A DNA stretch of 14,465 nt from Balneolia bacterium (GCA_003566395.1 PXDL01000078.1:1-14465); one strand, 5' to 3'; shown: positions 5,825 through 14,103, counted from the first letter of the stretch. Notes: generated by a model from the sequence alone, not told the origin. Numbers and translations are program-made.

Positions 5825-8482
5825 CTATCTGAAAAGCAACATTTTCCGTGAACGCCTGAAGGTGTCTCCGGAGCCGGTACCTTCACCAGTAAGCTGATAA
5901 AAATAAACACCGGTAGCAAGCCCTTCAGGGCGATAGGTAACCTGATGCACCCCTGCCGGACGCGTTTGAGACTGAAGAATTCGTGCCACCTGTCTGCCGT
6001 TGCTGTCAAATATATACAGACTTACCACCGACTCCTCAGGAAGAACATATTCTATGGTGGTCCGGTCTTTTGCCGGATTCGGAAAATTCTGGGCAAGTAC
6101 AAAATCAACCTCGCCGGTCTGAAGAAGAGCCGGCTCACTTAGTACGGAACCGGCCGGGTTGGAGACGCGAACGGTATAGCTGCCTTCATCTTCAAATGTC
6201 ATAGACGGGATGACGAGTTCTGGCTCATCTTCACCATAAAGCGGCTCATCATCTAAATACCATTGGTAAATGGGGTCCGGTGTGCCGCTTGCCGTTACCG
6301 AAAACACCACTTCATCCCCGAGAGCAGCTATTTGCCCTTCAGGATGTGAAGTTATTACAGGTGCATCAAGCGGACCGATGTACTCCCCGGTGATGCGCAC
6401 CGAAGCAACAAGGTTATTGTTGTTGGAAAACGTAAACCAGCCGGGGCTGCCGGAGGAGGGAGGCTCTACAAAAAGACGGGTACGGGGCGGAAAGTAGTTT
6501 GGGTTTCCGGTATCGGTACTGCCGCCGTCAACCAAAAACTCAACGCGGGGGTTTGAGCCGCTAACTTCGAAAACGATGAAATACTCCGAACCTCCGCTAA
6601 CCTGCCAGTTGCGGTTGTTTACGTTTACCCGGTTATCTCCCCGCGAAAGCTGACCAAGGGTGATATCCGTAAAACCAAGCTGCGTTCCCGGCCTGATGCT
6701 GTTTCCCGAACCCGTGGCCCGATGATAACTGATGCGTAAATCCCCGCTTCCGATCAAACTGGAATCGCGGCCGTTAACCGTGAAACGTACTTCCGATAGA
6801 CGGGCGTCAAGTTCCGGGGAAAATCGTGTGGCTAACCGTCTGATACCTTCCCGGTCCGGATTTCCAGGCGTGCCCGGAAGTTCCTGAAATGCCGCAGGTT
6901 GACCCGCATAATTCAGGGTTTGGGTGATAATGGGCAGGGTTTCCCAGGTTGCATCGTAAGAATAAAAAATACCGGGCTGGGAGTTGTTTAACGTTTCCGA
7001 ACCCGGCACGGTAATCACTTCCTCCCCGGCTCCTACAGCCACCAGAATAACCCGCTCGTATTCGCCGTTCAGGGTTTGGGTGCCCGGCGAAGTCGGAATA
7101 ATCTCAGGCCCTTCGTCCGGATCAAGCGGGAAGGCAAGAAGGGTGAAGCTCGCCTCCTCTGCTCCGTTTAGCGTTAGCTGAAAATCCGATACGCCAATCC
7201 ATTCAATATATTCAGCACCTCCGAATCGCACCGAACGGGAAGCCGAAGCCGAGGTTTGTCCGCTGAAATACTGGAAAGTGGGAAATGTAACGCCGTATGC
7301 GCGCCTTCGGATGTCGTCATATCCATAGCGGCCGTCACCTATGGTTCTGTCGTTCAGAAAATTGGCGATGTGGAACTCGGTGAGTAAATCCGCAAGGTTC
7401 ATCCCGGCACTCTGGAGCGCGTTTTCATAAGCCGGAACATTACCGTTTTGAGCGCGGGTTATGGCGCCGGTCGGTTCCACCCCGATGCGTTCGGCAATAT
7501 ATGAATGGAGAAGAGAAGCCCGCTGATAGTCGATCAGCACTTCAGGGGAATCGCGTCTCCAGGTGAGCAGCCAGCGGTTGAGTTCACGCGGATCCGACAG
7601 GTAGTTGGGTATGCGTCCGGAGTATCCGGTCAAAAGCTCTGCCCATTCCGACTGCCCCTCATTCTGGAATATGTGAAGCTGACCGTAATTGGCGTGGATA
7701 AGATGCTGATATTCGTGAGAGGCAATGCTGCGGACCCGCGTCACATTCACCCTTCCTTCGAAATAGATGATCGGACGTGAATTGAGGTAGATAATATCGG
7801 TCTGGTTGCTGTTGCTGTTGGAAGGATCGAGATCAACCGGATCAAAAAAACCGGCTACCGTGCCTCCGTCGCCGTCGGGTTCCCATCCGTCCTGTACATC
7901 GGTTATAAGAATATTGAGAACACCCGAGCCGTCGATGTTGGGCGGATTGCCGAAAACCTGCTCGTGAATGTCGATAATGCCCGACTGCGGCTGCCAGGAA
8001 AGGGGAGGCGTTTGCTGGCTCATGGCCTCAACCAGTCCGTCTATAACCTCCTGATTTACCTGATCCGGGGCAAACTCGCCGTCTTCAACCCAAATACGAA
8101 GCCGGTCGGTCAGGGCTTTTAGGGTGAAACTGATCGTGCTCCAGGTATTATTGGTTAGGTTACGAACCCGGAAATTCCGGCTGTCGCCGATCGAATACTC
8201 TTCAAGCAGGGTTTCAATCAGTGCGCCTTCGGGCTGAATACGCCTCAGCTCGTGGTAGTTTCTGAGTGCACGGACGGAGATGCTGTCGGTTAGGATGCCG
8301 TCGACGCTACACAGAAAACGTCCCTGAATTTCAGGCTGTATGAAGTGACGGAAGGTCCGTTCTGCTTGCCGGTCGGAATCCCTGAACGGAACCGTATGAT
8401 CTGTGTGCTGGGCCTGTGCCGGAACAAAGGCCATTAAAAGAACGGCAAAGAAGCAAAATAAACGCTGAAGCAAGACAGACAT
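5825..8482 (-). CDS. Secreted zinc metallopeptidase with Ig-like domain and T9SS sorting domain
   Basis: An 885-residue exported peptidase. Residues 1-25 form a signal peptide (LFCFFAVLLMAFVPAQAQ). The catalytic region carries ASHEYQHLIH, with the zinc motif His256-Glu257-x-x-His260. After 14 residues comes NEGQSEWAE, in which Glu275 is the likely third zinc ligand and Glu257 the general base. This HExxH...NEGxSEW arrangement is gluzincin-like, closest in my judgement to the M30 hyicolysin group. Around 400-700 there are beta-rich stretches of unknown family. Residues about 707-788 form an Ig-like domain (ALGDEVVFSV, YQWYLDD, EDEGSYTVRVSNPAG) without the disulphide cysteines. Residues 793-885 are a T9SS type-A sorting domain (FVLAQNFPNPAKDRT, GVYFYQL, RKMLLFR). 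A short Asn-Ser run at 222-226 comes from a hexanucleotide repeat. The gene leads the operon with the 384-residue T9SS protein. Substrate is unknown; extracellular protein breakdown is the likely role. Confidence 0.88.
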   Translation of the reverse strand: MSVLLQRLFCFFAVLLMAFVPAQAQHTDHTVPFRDSDRQAERTFRHFIQPEIQGRFLCSVDGILTDSISVRALRNYHELRRIQPEGALIETLLEEYSIGDSRNFRVRNLTNNTWSTISFTLKALTDRLRIWVEDGEFAPDQVNQEVIDGLVEAMSQQTPPLSWQPQSGIIDIHEQVFGNPPNIDGSGVLNILITDVQDGWEPDGDGGTVAGFFDPVDLDPSNSNSNQTDIIYLNSRPIIYFEGRVNVTRVRSIASHEYQHLIHANYGQLHIFQNEGQSEWAELLTGYSGRIPNYLSDPRELNRWLLTWRRDSPEVLIDYQRASLLHSYIAERIGVEPTGAITRAQNGNVPAYENALQSAGMNLADLLTEFHIANFLNDRTIGDGRYGYDDIRRRAYGVTFPTFQYFSGQTSASASRSVRFGGAEYIEWIGVSDFQLTLNGAEEASFTLLAFPLDPDEGPEIIPTSPGTQTLNGEYERVILVAVGAGEEVITVPGSETLNNSQPGIFYSYDATWETLPIITQTLNYAGQPAAFQELPGTPGNPDREGIRRLATRFSPELDARLSEVRFTVNGRDSSLIGSGDLRISYHRATGSGNSIRPGTQLGFTDITLGQLSRGDNRVNVNNRNWQVSGGSEYFIVFEVSGSNPRVEFLVDGGSTDTGNPNYFPPRTRLFVEPPSSGSPGWFTFSNNNNLVASVRITGEYIGPLDAPVITSHPEGQIAALGDEVVFSVTASGTPDPIYQWYLDDEPLYGEDEPELVIPSMTFEDEGSYTVRVSNPAGSVLSEPALLQTGEVDFVLAQNFPNPAKDRTTIEYVLPEESVVSLYIFDSNGRQVARILQSQTRPAGVHQVTYRPEGLATGVYFYQLTGEGTGSGDTFRRSRKMLLFR

Positions 8483-8790
8483 AGAAAAACGGTTAATGGG
8501 TCGGGAACACGCTCGGTCGGATTGAACGCACCTGCTTTGCTGTTTGAAGAGGCACAGAATGCAGGTGACGAAAGCCTGTATCCTAAACCTAATTTAACAA
8601 GATAAGTTCTTAAGGTGAAAAATATGCAAGTATATCCCTCTTTTGTCAGTGTAAAACGGGTGATGAGCCGGAAAGAACTGAGAGGCTGTTTTCGATGACA
8701 AGCCCGGCCTTCGTATCTTGAGAAACGACGGATAAAAACACCTTGTTCGCCGGGTGTACTTGCTCATCAGATTACCTGAAAAATCCATAT
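8483..8790. other. Divergent intergenic region with one inverted repeat
   Basis: A 308-base spacer with divergent genes on either side. CACCTGC (8529-8535) and GCAGGTG (8561-8567) form a perfect 7-bp inverted repeat 25 nt apart, about 45-85 nt upstream of the metallopeptidase start, so an operator is possible. TATCTTG occurs once toward each gene (minus strand 8604-8598, plus strand 8713-8719) and resembles a shortened TAnnTTTG box, but neither has a convincing -33 TTG. A plus-strand TTG start at 8743 and a minus-strand frame at 8594-8809 are not supported as genes. Confidence 0.4.
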
Positions 8791-9978
8791 ATGAACGATT
8801 CCGAAGCACTTTTTTACAGACATCTTGCCCTCACCAGCGATGCGCCCATGGGGCTTTCGGTGACGCATGCCGAGGGGCCTTTTTTTTACACGGCCGACGG
8901 AAGGCGCTATATCGATTTTATTTCAGGCATAGCCGTCAGTTCGCTGGGCCATCGTCACCCGGCCGTTATCCGGGCTTTGAAGCAGCAGCTCGATAAGCAC
9001 CTGCACGTGATGGTTTACGGCGAATTTATTCAAAAGCCCCAGGCGGAATTTGCCGGGCTCATTGCCTCCGTTCTCCCCGAAAAGCTTGACCGCGTCTATT
9101 TTGTTAACAGCGGAACCGAAGCCAATGAAGCCGCCCTCAAGCTGGCTAAAAAACATACAGGGCGTACAAAATTTATCGCTTTCAAAGACAGCTACCACGG
9201 CGATACCCACGGCTCCCTCAGCGTTACCGGCCGCGATGTGTACCGCGATCCTTATCTGCCCCTGTTGCCGGATGTGCATTTTTTTGATTTCAACAGTGAG
9301 GCCGTGTTCGGGGCTGTTGACGAGCAGACGGCGGCTGTAATTCTGGAGCCGATACAGGGAGAGGGCGGCATCATTCCCGCAAACCGGGAATGGCTGGAAA
9401 AAATCAGAGAGTTATGCGATGCGAACGGCGTCTGTCTTATTTTTGATGAAATCCAGAGCGGATTCGGCCGGACCGGCGAGCTGTTCGCGTTTCAGGGCTA
9501 CGGTGTGGTGCCGGATATCCTCACAATAGCCAAGGCGATGGGAGGAGGAATGCCGATCGGGGGCATTGTTTCATCAAGCAAGATATTTGAATCCTTTATG
9601 TACAATCCTCCGCTAAACCACGTCACTACCTTCGGCGGGCATCCGATGAGCTGTGCTTCAGGTTATGCCGCGTTGAAGACAATAGTGGAAGAAAAGCTCT
9701 GGAAGGAAGCGCCCCGGATAGAAAAGAAAATCCGGGCGGAGCTTAAAGGCCCGGGGATACAAGAGATTCGCGGAAAAGGAGCCATGCTTGGAATGGTGCT
9801 GGAAAGCAGGGAGCTTACCGAACGCGTAGTCAGCCGGTGCCTGGAGAAAGGTCTGCTGCTGGGCTGGACGCTTCACTCCAATACGTTGGTGCGTCTTGCC
9901 CCGCCGCTCACCATCCCGGATGAGGTGCTTCAGGAGGCTTTAACCTGCATTCGGGAGAGCGTGGAAGCGGGCCTTTAA
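8791..9978 (+). CDS. Class-III PLP-dependent aminotransferase (acetylornithine/GABA aminotransferase-like)
   Basis: A 395-residue cytoplasmic fold-type I transaminase that moves an amino group, usually from an omega-amine, to a keto acid. The PLP lysine is Lys248 in TIAKAMGGGMPIG. Asp219 in LIFDEIQSGFGRTGE contacts the pyridine nitrogen. SGTEANEAALKLAKKHTG (107-124), FKDSYHGDTHG (131-141) and TTFGGHPMSC (279-288) bind the cofactor phosphate and ring, and Arg368 in LVRLAPPL fits a substrate carboxylate contact. Acetylornithine, 4-aminobutyrate, lysine or ornithine are all possible substrates; no arginine or GABA genes lie nearby to decide. The open frame begins at a TTG at 8743, but ATG 8791 is preferred: it is an ATG, the 16 extra residues (MFAGCTCSSDYL...) look unlike the family, and similarity starts just after it. 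No terminator is seen in the gap before the next gene. Confidence 0.93.
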   Translation: MNDSEALFYRHLALTSDAPMGLSVTHAEGPFFYTADGRRYIDFISGIAVSSLGHRHPAVIRALKQQLDKHLHVMVYGEFIQKPQAEFAGLIASVLPEKLDRVYFVNSGTEANEAALKLAKKHTGRTKFIAFKDSYHGDTHGSLSVTGRDVYRDPYLPLLPDVHFFDFNSEAVFGAVDEQTAAVILEPIQGEGGIIPANREWLEKIRELCDANGVCLIFDEIQSGFGRTGELFAFQGYGVVPDILTIAKAMGGGMPIGGIVSSSKIFESFMYNPPLNHVTTFGGHPMSCASGYAALKTIVEEKLWKEAPRIEKKIRAELKGPGIQEIRGKGAMLGMVLESRELTERVVSRCLEKGLLLGWTLHSNTLVRLAPPLTIPDEVLQEALTCIRESVEAGL

Positions 9979-10074
9979 AATCATGGAAAACAGAGTACAG
10001 GTGTATGAGAGAAAGCTGTTTATCTCGGAAAGAATGAAATAAATTGATATATTCTAATAGCCCTATAATATTTA

Positions 10075-10080
10075 AAGGAG
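10075..10080 (+). promoter_or_regulatory. Ribosome-binding site that sets the start at 10086
   Basis: AAGGAG lies 5 nt before ATG 10086, close to ideal spacing, and falls inside the longer frame that would begin with TTG at 10044. Just upstream TATAAT (10064-10069) and TTGATA (10044-10049) resemble sigma-70 boxes, but the 14-nt spacing is too short, so a promoter here is uncertain. Confidence 0.6.
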
Positions 10081-10085
10081 CTGTT

Positions 10086-10961
10086 ATGAAATCTCAATTA
10101 ATTTTGGTTCCGACAGACCTTTCCAGGCTTGGTAACAGAGCTTTCGGATTGGCCGAACAGTATCGCCGTCTTTATAACGGCGTCATTTTACCTGTTCATG
10201 CTATACATCAACCCGTTTGGCCTGAAGGCATCCGGCTTCCCTCCATTGATGACAAAAACAGCCGGGAGCTGATTCGGATGGCATCAAGGCGCTGTACTGA
10301 AGAGGCTGAAAAGTGGACGCCCCCCGAATTTATTGATGAGCCGTTTATAACCTATGGCGATCCGGTACAGGTGATTCGTGAAAAAGCCGCTGAAGCCGGA
10401 ATGGTCATCATGTCCACACACGGACGTACTGGATTCTCGAAATTTATGCTGGGTTCTGTGGCCGGTAAAGTTTGCCGGATTTCCAAAACACCGGTAATGG
10501 TGACAAATCCGAAAGATGAAATCAGCGGCTTCGATAAAATTTTACTTACAACCGATTTTTCCGAAGCTTCTTTCCGTGCGTTCTCTGAAGCTGAATTCTT
10601 TCTTTCCCACAGCGATGCCGGGGTTGTGCTGCTCCACGTGGTGAGCCTTGAATATGCCGGAAGCGGTGCCGACAGAGAGTTGCTCAAACGCGAAGCTGAA
10701 GAACGTCTCACTAAAATCGCTGAAACACATTTTTCAGCCTACAATGGGCGGATAACCACCAAAGTGATTGTAAGCGAAGAGACGGTTCACCGAGCCATCA
10801 TACTGCATCTCGATGATTCGGATTACAATCTGCTGATAATGTCCACGACCGGCCGAACCGGTCTGAATTACGCCCTGATGGGCAGCACCGCCTCTCAGGT
10901 GATTCAACTTGCACGGGTTCCTGTACTTACAGTCAGGCCCGACGCCCCTTTAAACCACTAA
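10086..10961 (+). CDS. Universal stress protein with two UspA domains (first of a pair)
   Basis: A 291-residue cytoplasmic protein made of two tandem UspA domains. Domain 1 (about 1-145) begins LILVPTDLS with Asp11 at the nucleotide-binding strand and carries STHG-x9-GS (110-124). Domain 2 (about 150-286) begins KILLTTDFS with Asp157 and carries STTG-x9-GS (253-267). These match the UspA ATP-binding pattern GxxG-x9-G(S/T), except that the first Gly is Ser in both domains, which is common in bacterial members. ATP binding is therefore plausible for both domains, and the protein may act as an intramolecular dimer. Such proteins respond to starvation, oxidative stress or low oxygen; the inducing signal is not visible here. 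The start at 10086 is fixed by AAGGAG. The next gene begins 11 nt after the stop and encodes a second double-domain member, so both are probably one transcript. Confidence 0.92.
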   Translation: MKSQLILVPTDLSRLGNRAFGLAEQYRRLYNGVILPVHAIHQPVWPEGIRLPSIDDKNSRELIRMASRRCTEEAEKWTPPEFIDEPFITYGDPVQVIREKAAEAGMVIMSTHGRTGFSKFMLGSVAGKVCRISKTPVMVTNPKDEISGFDKILLTTDFSEASFRAFSEAEFFLSHSDAGVVLLHVVSLEYAGSGADRELLKREAEERLTKIAETHFSAYNGRITTKVIVSEETVHRAIILHLDDSDYNLLIMSTTGRTGLNYALMGSTASQVIQLARVPVLTVRPDAPLNH

Positions 10962-10972
10962 CCTAAGGAACG

Positions 10973-11842
10973 ATGAAGAAGCTCAAAATCCTTGTACCGA
11001 CTGATTTTTCCAAAACCGGAAACATCGCGTTTAAACATGCCGCCCGCCTGGTTGAAACCTTCGGCGGCACGGTCACGCCCTTGTTTGTTCATTATGAAGA
11101 CACCCAAATCGCATCTCTTTTCGATATGCACCTGGTGGGCGAGCATCCGCGCTTTCGTGAGCGGTTACAAGAGCGATTACGGGCGGCAGCGGCCAAGTAT
11201 CTGGCTCCTTCGGAAGTGGACGGACCGCTTGTATTAAAAGGGCGCGCAGCCGATGGAATCACTAAAACGGCCGCAGATTTTGATATGGTAGTGATGGCTA
11301 CAAATGCCCGCACGGGGTTGGATCGTATGATGCAGGGTTCTGTTGCCCAGAAAGTTATAGCAGTTTCTTCAGTTCCGGTGCTTGTGGTTACCGATAAGTC
11401 GGAAACCGGTCCGATGTCGCGTTTTCTGATACTCACCGATCTTTCGAAAAAATCGCAAAAGGTGATGCCTCATGCCCGTCGCTTTATTGATAAAACAGGC
11501 GCAAAAGCTGATCTGATTTATTTTCAAAGCGTGGGTCCGCTATCGGTCGGAAACAGAAATCAGGCTGCTGAGCGAGCTAAAATGGAACTTCGGGCGGTAC
11601 GGGAAGAACACTTTAAAGGATGTGAACCTGAAGTGAAGGAACAGGTGCTGATTACCAGTACATCGGCAACCGAAGCCATCACTAATCTGACACATTCCAG
11701 AGAGTACAGCATGGTGTTTATGACCACCCTGGGAAGCAGCAGTTTTAATAATCTCATTCTGGGTAGCACGGCCTCCAATCTGTTGAGCCTGGTGGAAGCC
11801 GGCCTTTTTACGGTGAATCCCAAGCGAGTTAAGTCAGACTGA
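10973..11842 (+). CDS. Universal stress protein with two UspA domains, first ATP motif altered (second of a pair)
   Basis: A 289-residue tandem UspA protein. Domain 1 (about 1-140) begins KILVPTDFS with Asp11; its ATP motif reads ATNA-x9-GS (109-123), where both conserved glycines of GxxG are Ala. Domain 2 (about 148-283) begins FLILTDLS and carries TTLG-x9-GS (251-265), keeping the second Gly. Nucleotide binding may thus be weakened in domain 1 and kept in domain 2, which is an inference from the motif alone. The upstream paralogue keeps GS and the second Gly in both domains, so the pair may be functionally unequal partners, perhaps heterodimerising. An AAGGA lies 3 nt before the ATG. The gap to the upstream gene is 11 nt, indicating co-transcription. 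Confidence 0.92.
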   Translation: MKKLKILVPTDFSKTGNIAFKHAARLVETFGGTVTPLFVHYEDTQIASLFDMHLVGEHPRFRERLQERLRAAAAKYLAPSEVDGPLVLKGRAADGITKTAADFDMVVMATNARTGLDRMMQGSVAQKVIAVSSVPVLVVTDKSETGPMSRFLILTDLSKKSQKVMPHARRFIDKTGAKADLIYFQSVGPLSVGNRNQAAERAKMELRAVREEHFKGCEPEVKEQVLITSTSATEAITNLTHSREYSMVFMTTLGSSSFNNLILGSTASNLLSLVEAGLFTVNPKRVKSD

Positions 11843-12040
11843 ACGATTGGTGTATAAGGCTCAGCTTTTCTAACGGAAAAGTGGAAACCGGCTGAAAGTT
11901 TAATCGGTTCATGCCGTTATTCCTGATCAATTGCTTACATTCGGGCCGGGCGGAACGACTTCTGTCCGGCCTGTATTATGTTGATGAATTTCCTGTTGCG
12001 CAAAACTTGCCCCACCGACTACTCACCTAAATTACTGCTG
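11843..12040 (+). other. Intergenic region with two stem-loop candidates
   Basis: About 200 bases between the stress-protein pair and the SDR gene. TAACGG (11871-11876) pairs with CCGTTA (11914-11919) and encloses AACCG (11886-11890) with CGGTT (11905-11909). A separate GGGCCGG (11943-11949) pairs with CCGGCCT (11966-11972, one G-T pair). Neither is followed by a T-run, so intrinsic termination is not convincing. TATGTTG at 11977-11983 is a weak promoter-like box. TCACCTAAA at 12023-12031 is listed separately. No gene is supported, although the downstream frame is open from an ATG at 11978. Confidence 0.4.
12023..12031 (+). promoter_or_regulatory. Start-proximal motif TCACCTAAA, copy 3 (one C shorter)
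   Basis: This matches the TCACCCTAAA strings before the starts at 4021 and 5782, except for one missing C, and ends 9 nt before ATG 12041. Compared with the 4021 leader, the similarity continues as TAAATTA followed by TG and then ATGAATAC. It supports 12041 as the real start of the SDR gene. Confidence 0.35.
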
Positions 12041-12754
12041 ATGAATACTGAACTAAAAGAACGGCATATTCTGATTACCGGCGCATCGAGAGGACTTGGG
12101 CGCAGTCTGGCGGCACGTCTTGCCCCGACCGGAGCAAAACTCTCTCTTCTCGCCCGTAATTTCAATGAACTGGAAGCGCTCAGAAACTCTCTCGACGGAC
12201 GCATAGCAGTATATGGAGCCGATATTACCGACCGGCAGGCCTTAGGCGATGCGTTGTCCTATTTTCGTGACCAACACGGCCGGTTTGACATCCTCATAAA
12301 CAACGCCGGTACCGGGGCCTACAAGCCGCTGGCTGAATCATCGGTTGATGAAGTTGAAGTTACGTTGGCTGTTAATCTGGAATCCGTAGCCCTGCTCACA
12401 CACCGGCTTTTACCTGATCTCAGGGAGTCCGATAACGCGCGGATTCTGAACATTTCAAGTGATCTCGGCCGCCGTCCGCTCGCAAATATGGCGGTCTATA
12501 CGGCGTCTAAACATGGAATGGCCGGTCTCTCTCAGTCGCTGACGCGTGAACTTGCAAAAGATGATATTCGCGTGATGATGCTTAACCCTGGAATTATAGA
12601 TACCTATTTCGGCGGGAAAGATCAGGGTGATACGCCTCCGCCTTACGGCATCGACCCGGATGATCTGGCCGATATTGCGGTTTTCATGCTTACAAGGCCC
12701 GGCTATCTTTTAATGGACGAAGTTACCGTTCACCCTATGAAGCAAGATTTTTAA
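12041..12754 (+). CDS. Short-chain dehydrogenase/reductase (SDR), substrate unknown
   Basis: A 237-residue classical SDR that oxidises or reduces a carbonyl/alcohol with NAD(P). TGASRGLG (13-20) is the Rossmann dinucleotide loop, NNAG (87-90) the structural motif, and Ser140, Tyr153 and Lys157 form the catalytic set (NISSDLG and YTASKHG), with Asn112 completing the tetrad. Arg39 after the second strand favours NADPH, by family rule. PGIIDTYF (183-190) follows the usual cofactor loop. It resembles FabG and 3-ketoacyl reductases, but the substrate cannot be told. A longer frame starts at 11978; the extra 21 residues precede the Rossmann strand and look untranslated, so ATG 12041 is chosen. It is first of three close genes: pdxH follows after 20 nt and trmB 18 nt after that. 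Confidence 0.9.
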   Translation: MNTELKERHILITGASRGLGRSLAARLAPTGAKLSLLARNFNELEALRNSLDGRIAVYGADITDRQALGDALSYFRDQHGRFDILINNAGTGAYKPLAESSVDEVEVTLAVNLESVALLTHRLLPDLRESDNARILNISSDLGRRPLANMAVYTASKHGMAGLSQSLTRELAKDDIRVMMLNPGIIDTYFGGKDQGDTPPPYGIDPDDLADIAVFMLTRPGYLLMDEVTVHPMKQDF

Positions 12755-12774
12755 AACCTTAGATTTACGTAAAG

Positions 12775-13422
12775 ATGCAGCAGGATGAAATTGCCGGATT
12801 AAGGCGGAACTATACGCGTGAAAAACTTGACATCGCCGATACCGAACCCGATCCGGTTATTCAGTTTAAAAAATGGTTCGAGCAGGCGTTGAAATCCGGG
12901 ATACCCGAGCCGAACGCAATGATACTCTCCACGGCCGGTACCGGGGGGCAGCCGCGCGGACGCGTGGTGTTGCTAAAAGGGGTGGATGATCGCGGCTTTA
13001 TTTTCTACTCCAACTACAGCAGCCGCAAAGGGGAGGAACTGCAACAGAATCCGCGGGCTTCACTCTGTTTTAACTGGCTTGAGCTGGAGCGTCAGGTCAG
13101 GATAGACGGCACGGCAGAAAAAGTGCCGGAGGACGAATCCAAGGCCTATTTCGACTCGCGTCCGTTTGAAAGCAGAATCGGGGCGCTGGCTTCTCAGCAA
13201 AGTTCCGTGGTACGGGATCGCAATCAGCTTGAGACTACTTTTGAACAACTCAGAAAGGAATACGAGGGGAAAAACGTGCCGAAACCGCGAGACTGGGGCG
13301 GCTATGTGGTTCGGCCTTCGCGAATAGAGTTCTGGCAAGGCCGGCCGGGTAGAATGCACGATCGCATAGAGTATGATCGCAGCGATGACGGGTTGTGGCA
13401 AAAGTGCAGACTGGCGCCCTGA
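12775..13422 (+). CDS. pdxH: Pyridoxamine/pyridoxine 5'-phosphate oxidase
   Basis: Oxidises pyridoxamine or pyridoxine 5'-phosphate to pyridoxal 5'-phosphate using FMN and oxygen, the salvage and final step of vitamin B6 synthesis, in the cytoplasm. At 215 residues it is full length (E. coli has 218). FMN contacts are visible in RGRVVLLKG (61-69), FYSNYSSRKGEEL (77-89) and ERQVRIDG (105-112), with QQSS at 141-144. The substrate site RMHDR (193-197) corresponds to E. coli Arg197 and His199, preceded by IEFWQGRPG (184-192). The terminal CRLAP matches the conserved RLxP end. The C-terminal dimerisation region is complete. It sits in the middle of a tight three-gene cluster, but SDR and trmB have no direct role in B6 metabolism. 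Confidence 0.96.
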   Translation: MQQDEIAGLRRNYTREKLDIADTEPDPVIQFKKWFEQALKSGIPEPNAMILSTAGTGGQPRGRVVLLKGVDDRGFIFYSNYSSRKGEELQQNPRASLCFNWLELERQVRIDGTAEKVPEDESKAYFDSRPFESRIGALASQQSSVVRDRNQLETTFEQLRKEYEGKNVPKPRDWGGYVVRPSRIEFWQGRPGRMHDRIEYDRSDDGLWQKCRLAP

Positions 13423-13440
13423 GGAAAATAAATTTGATGT

Positions 13441-14103
13441 ATGTCGAAAGATAAAATAAGTCGATACCTCGAAGTTGCAACGCTGGAAAATGTCACCGAC
13501 CTGTCGCATCTCAGGCCGGGTGATGAGATTGAACTGCGCGGCCGATGGAGCCAAACTATCTTCGGGAATGAAGCCCCGGTGATTCTGGAACTGGCTTGCG
13601 GAAAAGGAGATTATGCTATTGAGATGGCGCGGCGGTTTCCGGATAAAAATTTTATCGGCGTGGATATAAAAGGGGAGCGCATCTGGAAAGGAGCAAAAGT
13701 AGCGCTTGCTGAAAACCTGACTAACGTGCACTTTGTACGCGCACAGGTGGAATACTTGTCTCAGATATTCGGACGAAACGAGATCAGTGAAATCTGGATT
13801 ACCTTTCCCGACCCCTTTCTGAAATACAGACGCCGTACACGCCGCCTTACTCATCCCCGATTCATTGACCGCTACAGAAACGTGCTGAAAGAAGGCGGCC
13901 TCGTTCACCTCAAAACCGACTCACCCGAACTCTTCCGGTTTACGCTTGAAGTTATTCAGGAGCTTGAACTCACCCTGCATGAACGGATAGACGATATCTA
14001 CGCGCTCGGCACCGTGCCTGAGTTACTGCAAATCCGAACCTTCTACGAACAAAAGCATCTGCGTGAAGGGCGTGTTATTCGGTTTCTGGTTTTTGAGGTT
14101 TGA
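13441..14103 (+). CDS. trmB: tRNA (guanine-N7-)-methyltransferase
   Basis: Transfers a methyl group from S-adenosylmethionine to N7 of G46 in the variable loop of tRNAs. The 220-residue protein has the Rossmann-like methyltransferase fold: motif I ILELACGKGDYAIEMA (48-63), FIGVDIKGERIWKGA (71-85) with Asp75 at the SAM ribose position, the family hallmark ITFPDPFLKYRRRTRRLTHP (120-139), and LKTDSPELF (157-165). The C-terminal RTFYE (199-203) fits the T-x-x-E element of the family. Two small departures are Ala for Gly in the first glycine motif and FPDPFLK for the usual FPDPWPK; both are mild. An ATG 4 nt upstream at 13437 is out of frame and closes after five codons, so 13441 is the start. It ends the SDR-pdxH-trmB cluster, with a gap of 18 nt after pdxH. 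Confidence 0.93.
   Translation: MSKDKISRYLEVATLENVTDLSHLRPGDEIELRGRWSQTIFGNEAPVILELACGKGDYAIEMARRFPDKNFIGVDIKGERIWKGAKVALAENLTNVHFVRAQVEYLSQIFGRNEISEIWITFPDPFLKYRRRTRRLTHPRFIDRYRNVLKEGGLVHLKTDSPELFRFTLEVIQELELTLHERIDDIYALGTVPELLQIRTFYEQKHLREGRVIRFLVFEV

Noticed and set aside
7802..7822. Hexanucleotide repeat giving Asn-Ser-Asn-Ser in the metallopeptidase
   Set aside because: Only about two and a half units long and in frame; too short to suggest phase variation.
11943..11972. GC-rich stem-loop as terminator of the stress-protein operon
   Set aside because: No T-run follows; it remains only a stem-loop candidate.
13060..13908. Long minus-strand frame of 282 codons
   Set aside because: It lies opposite pdxH and trmB, both firmly identified, and its translation resembles no family; it is an antisense shadow.
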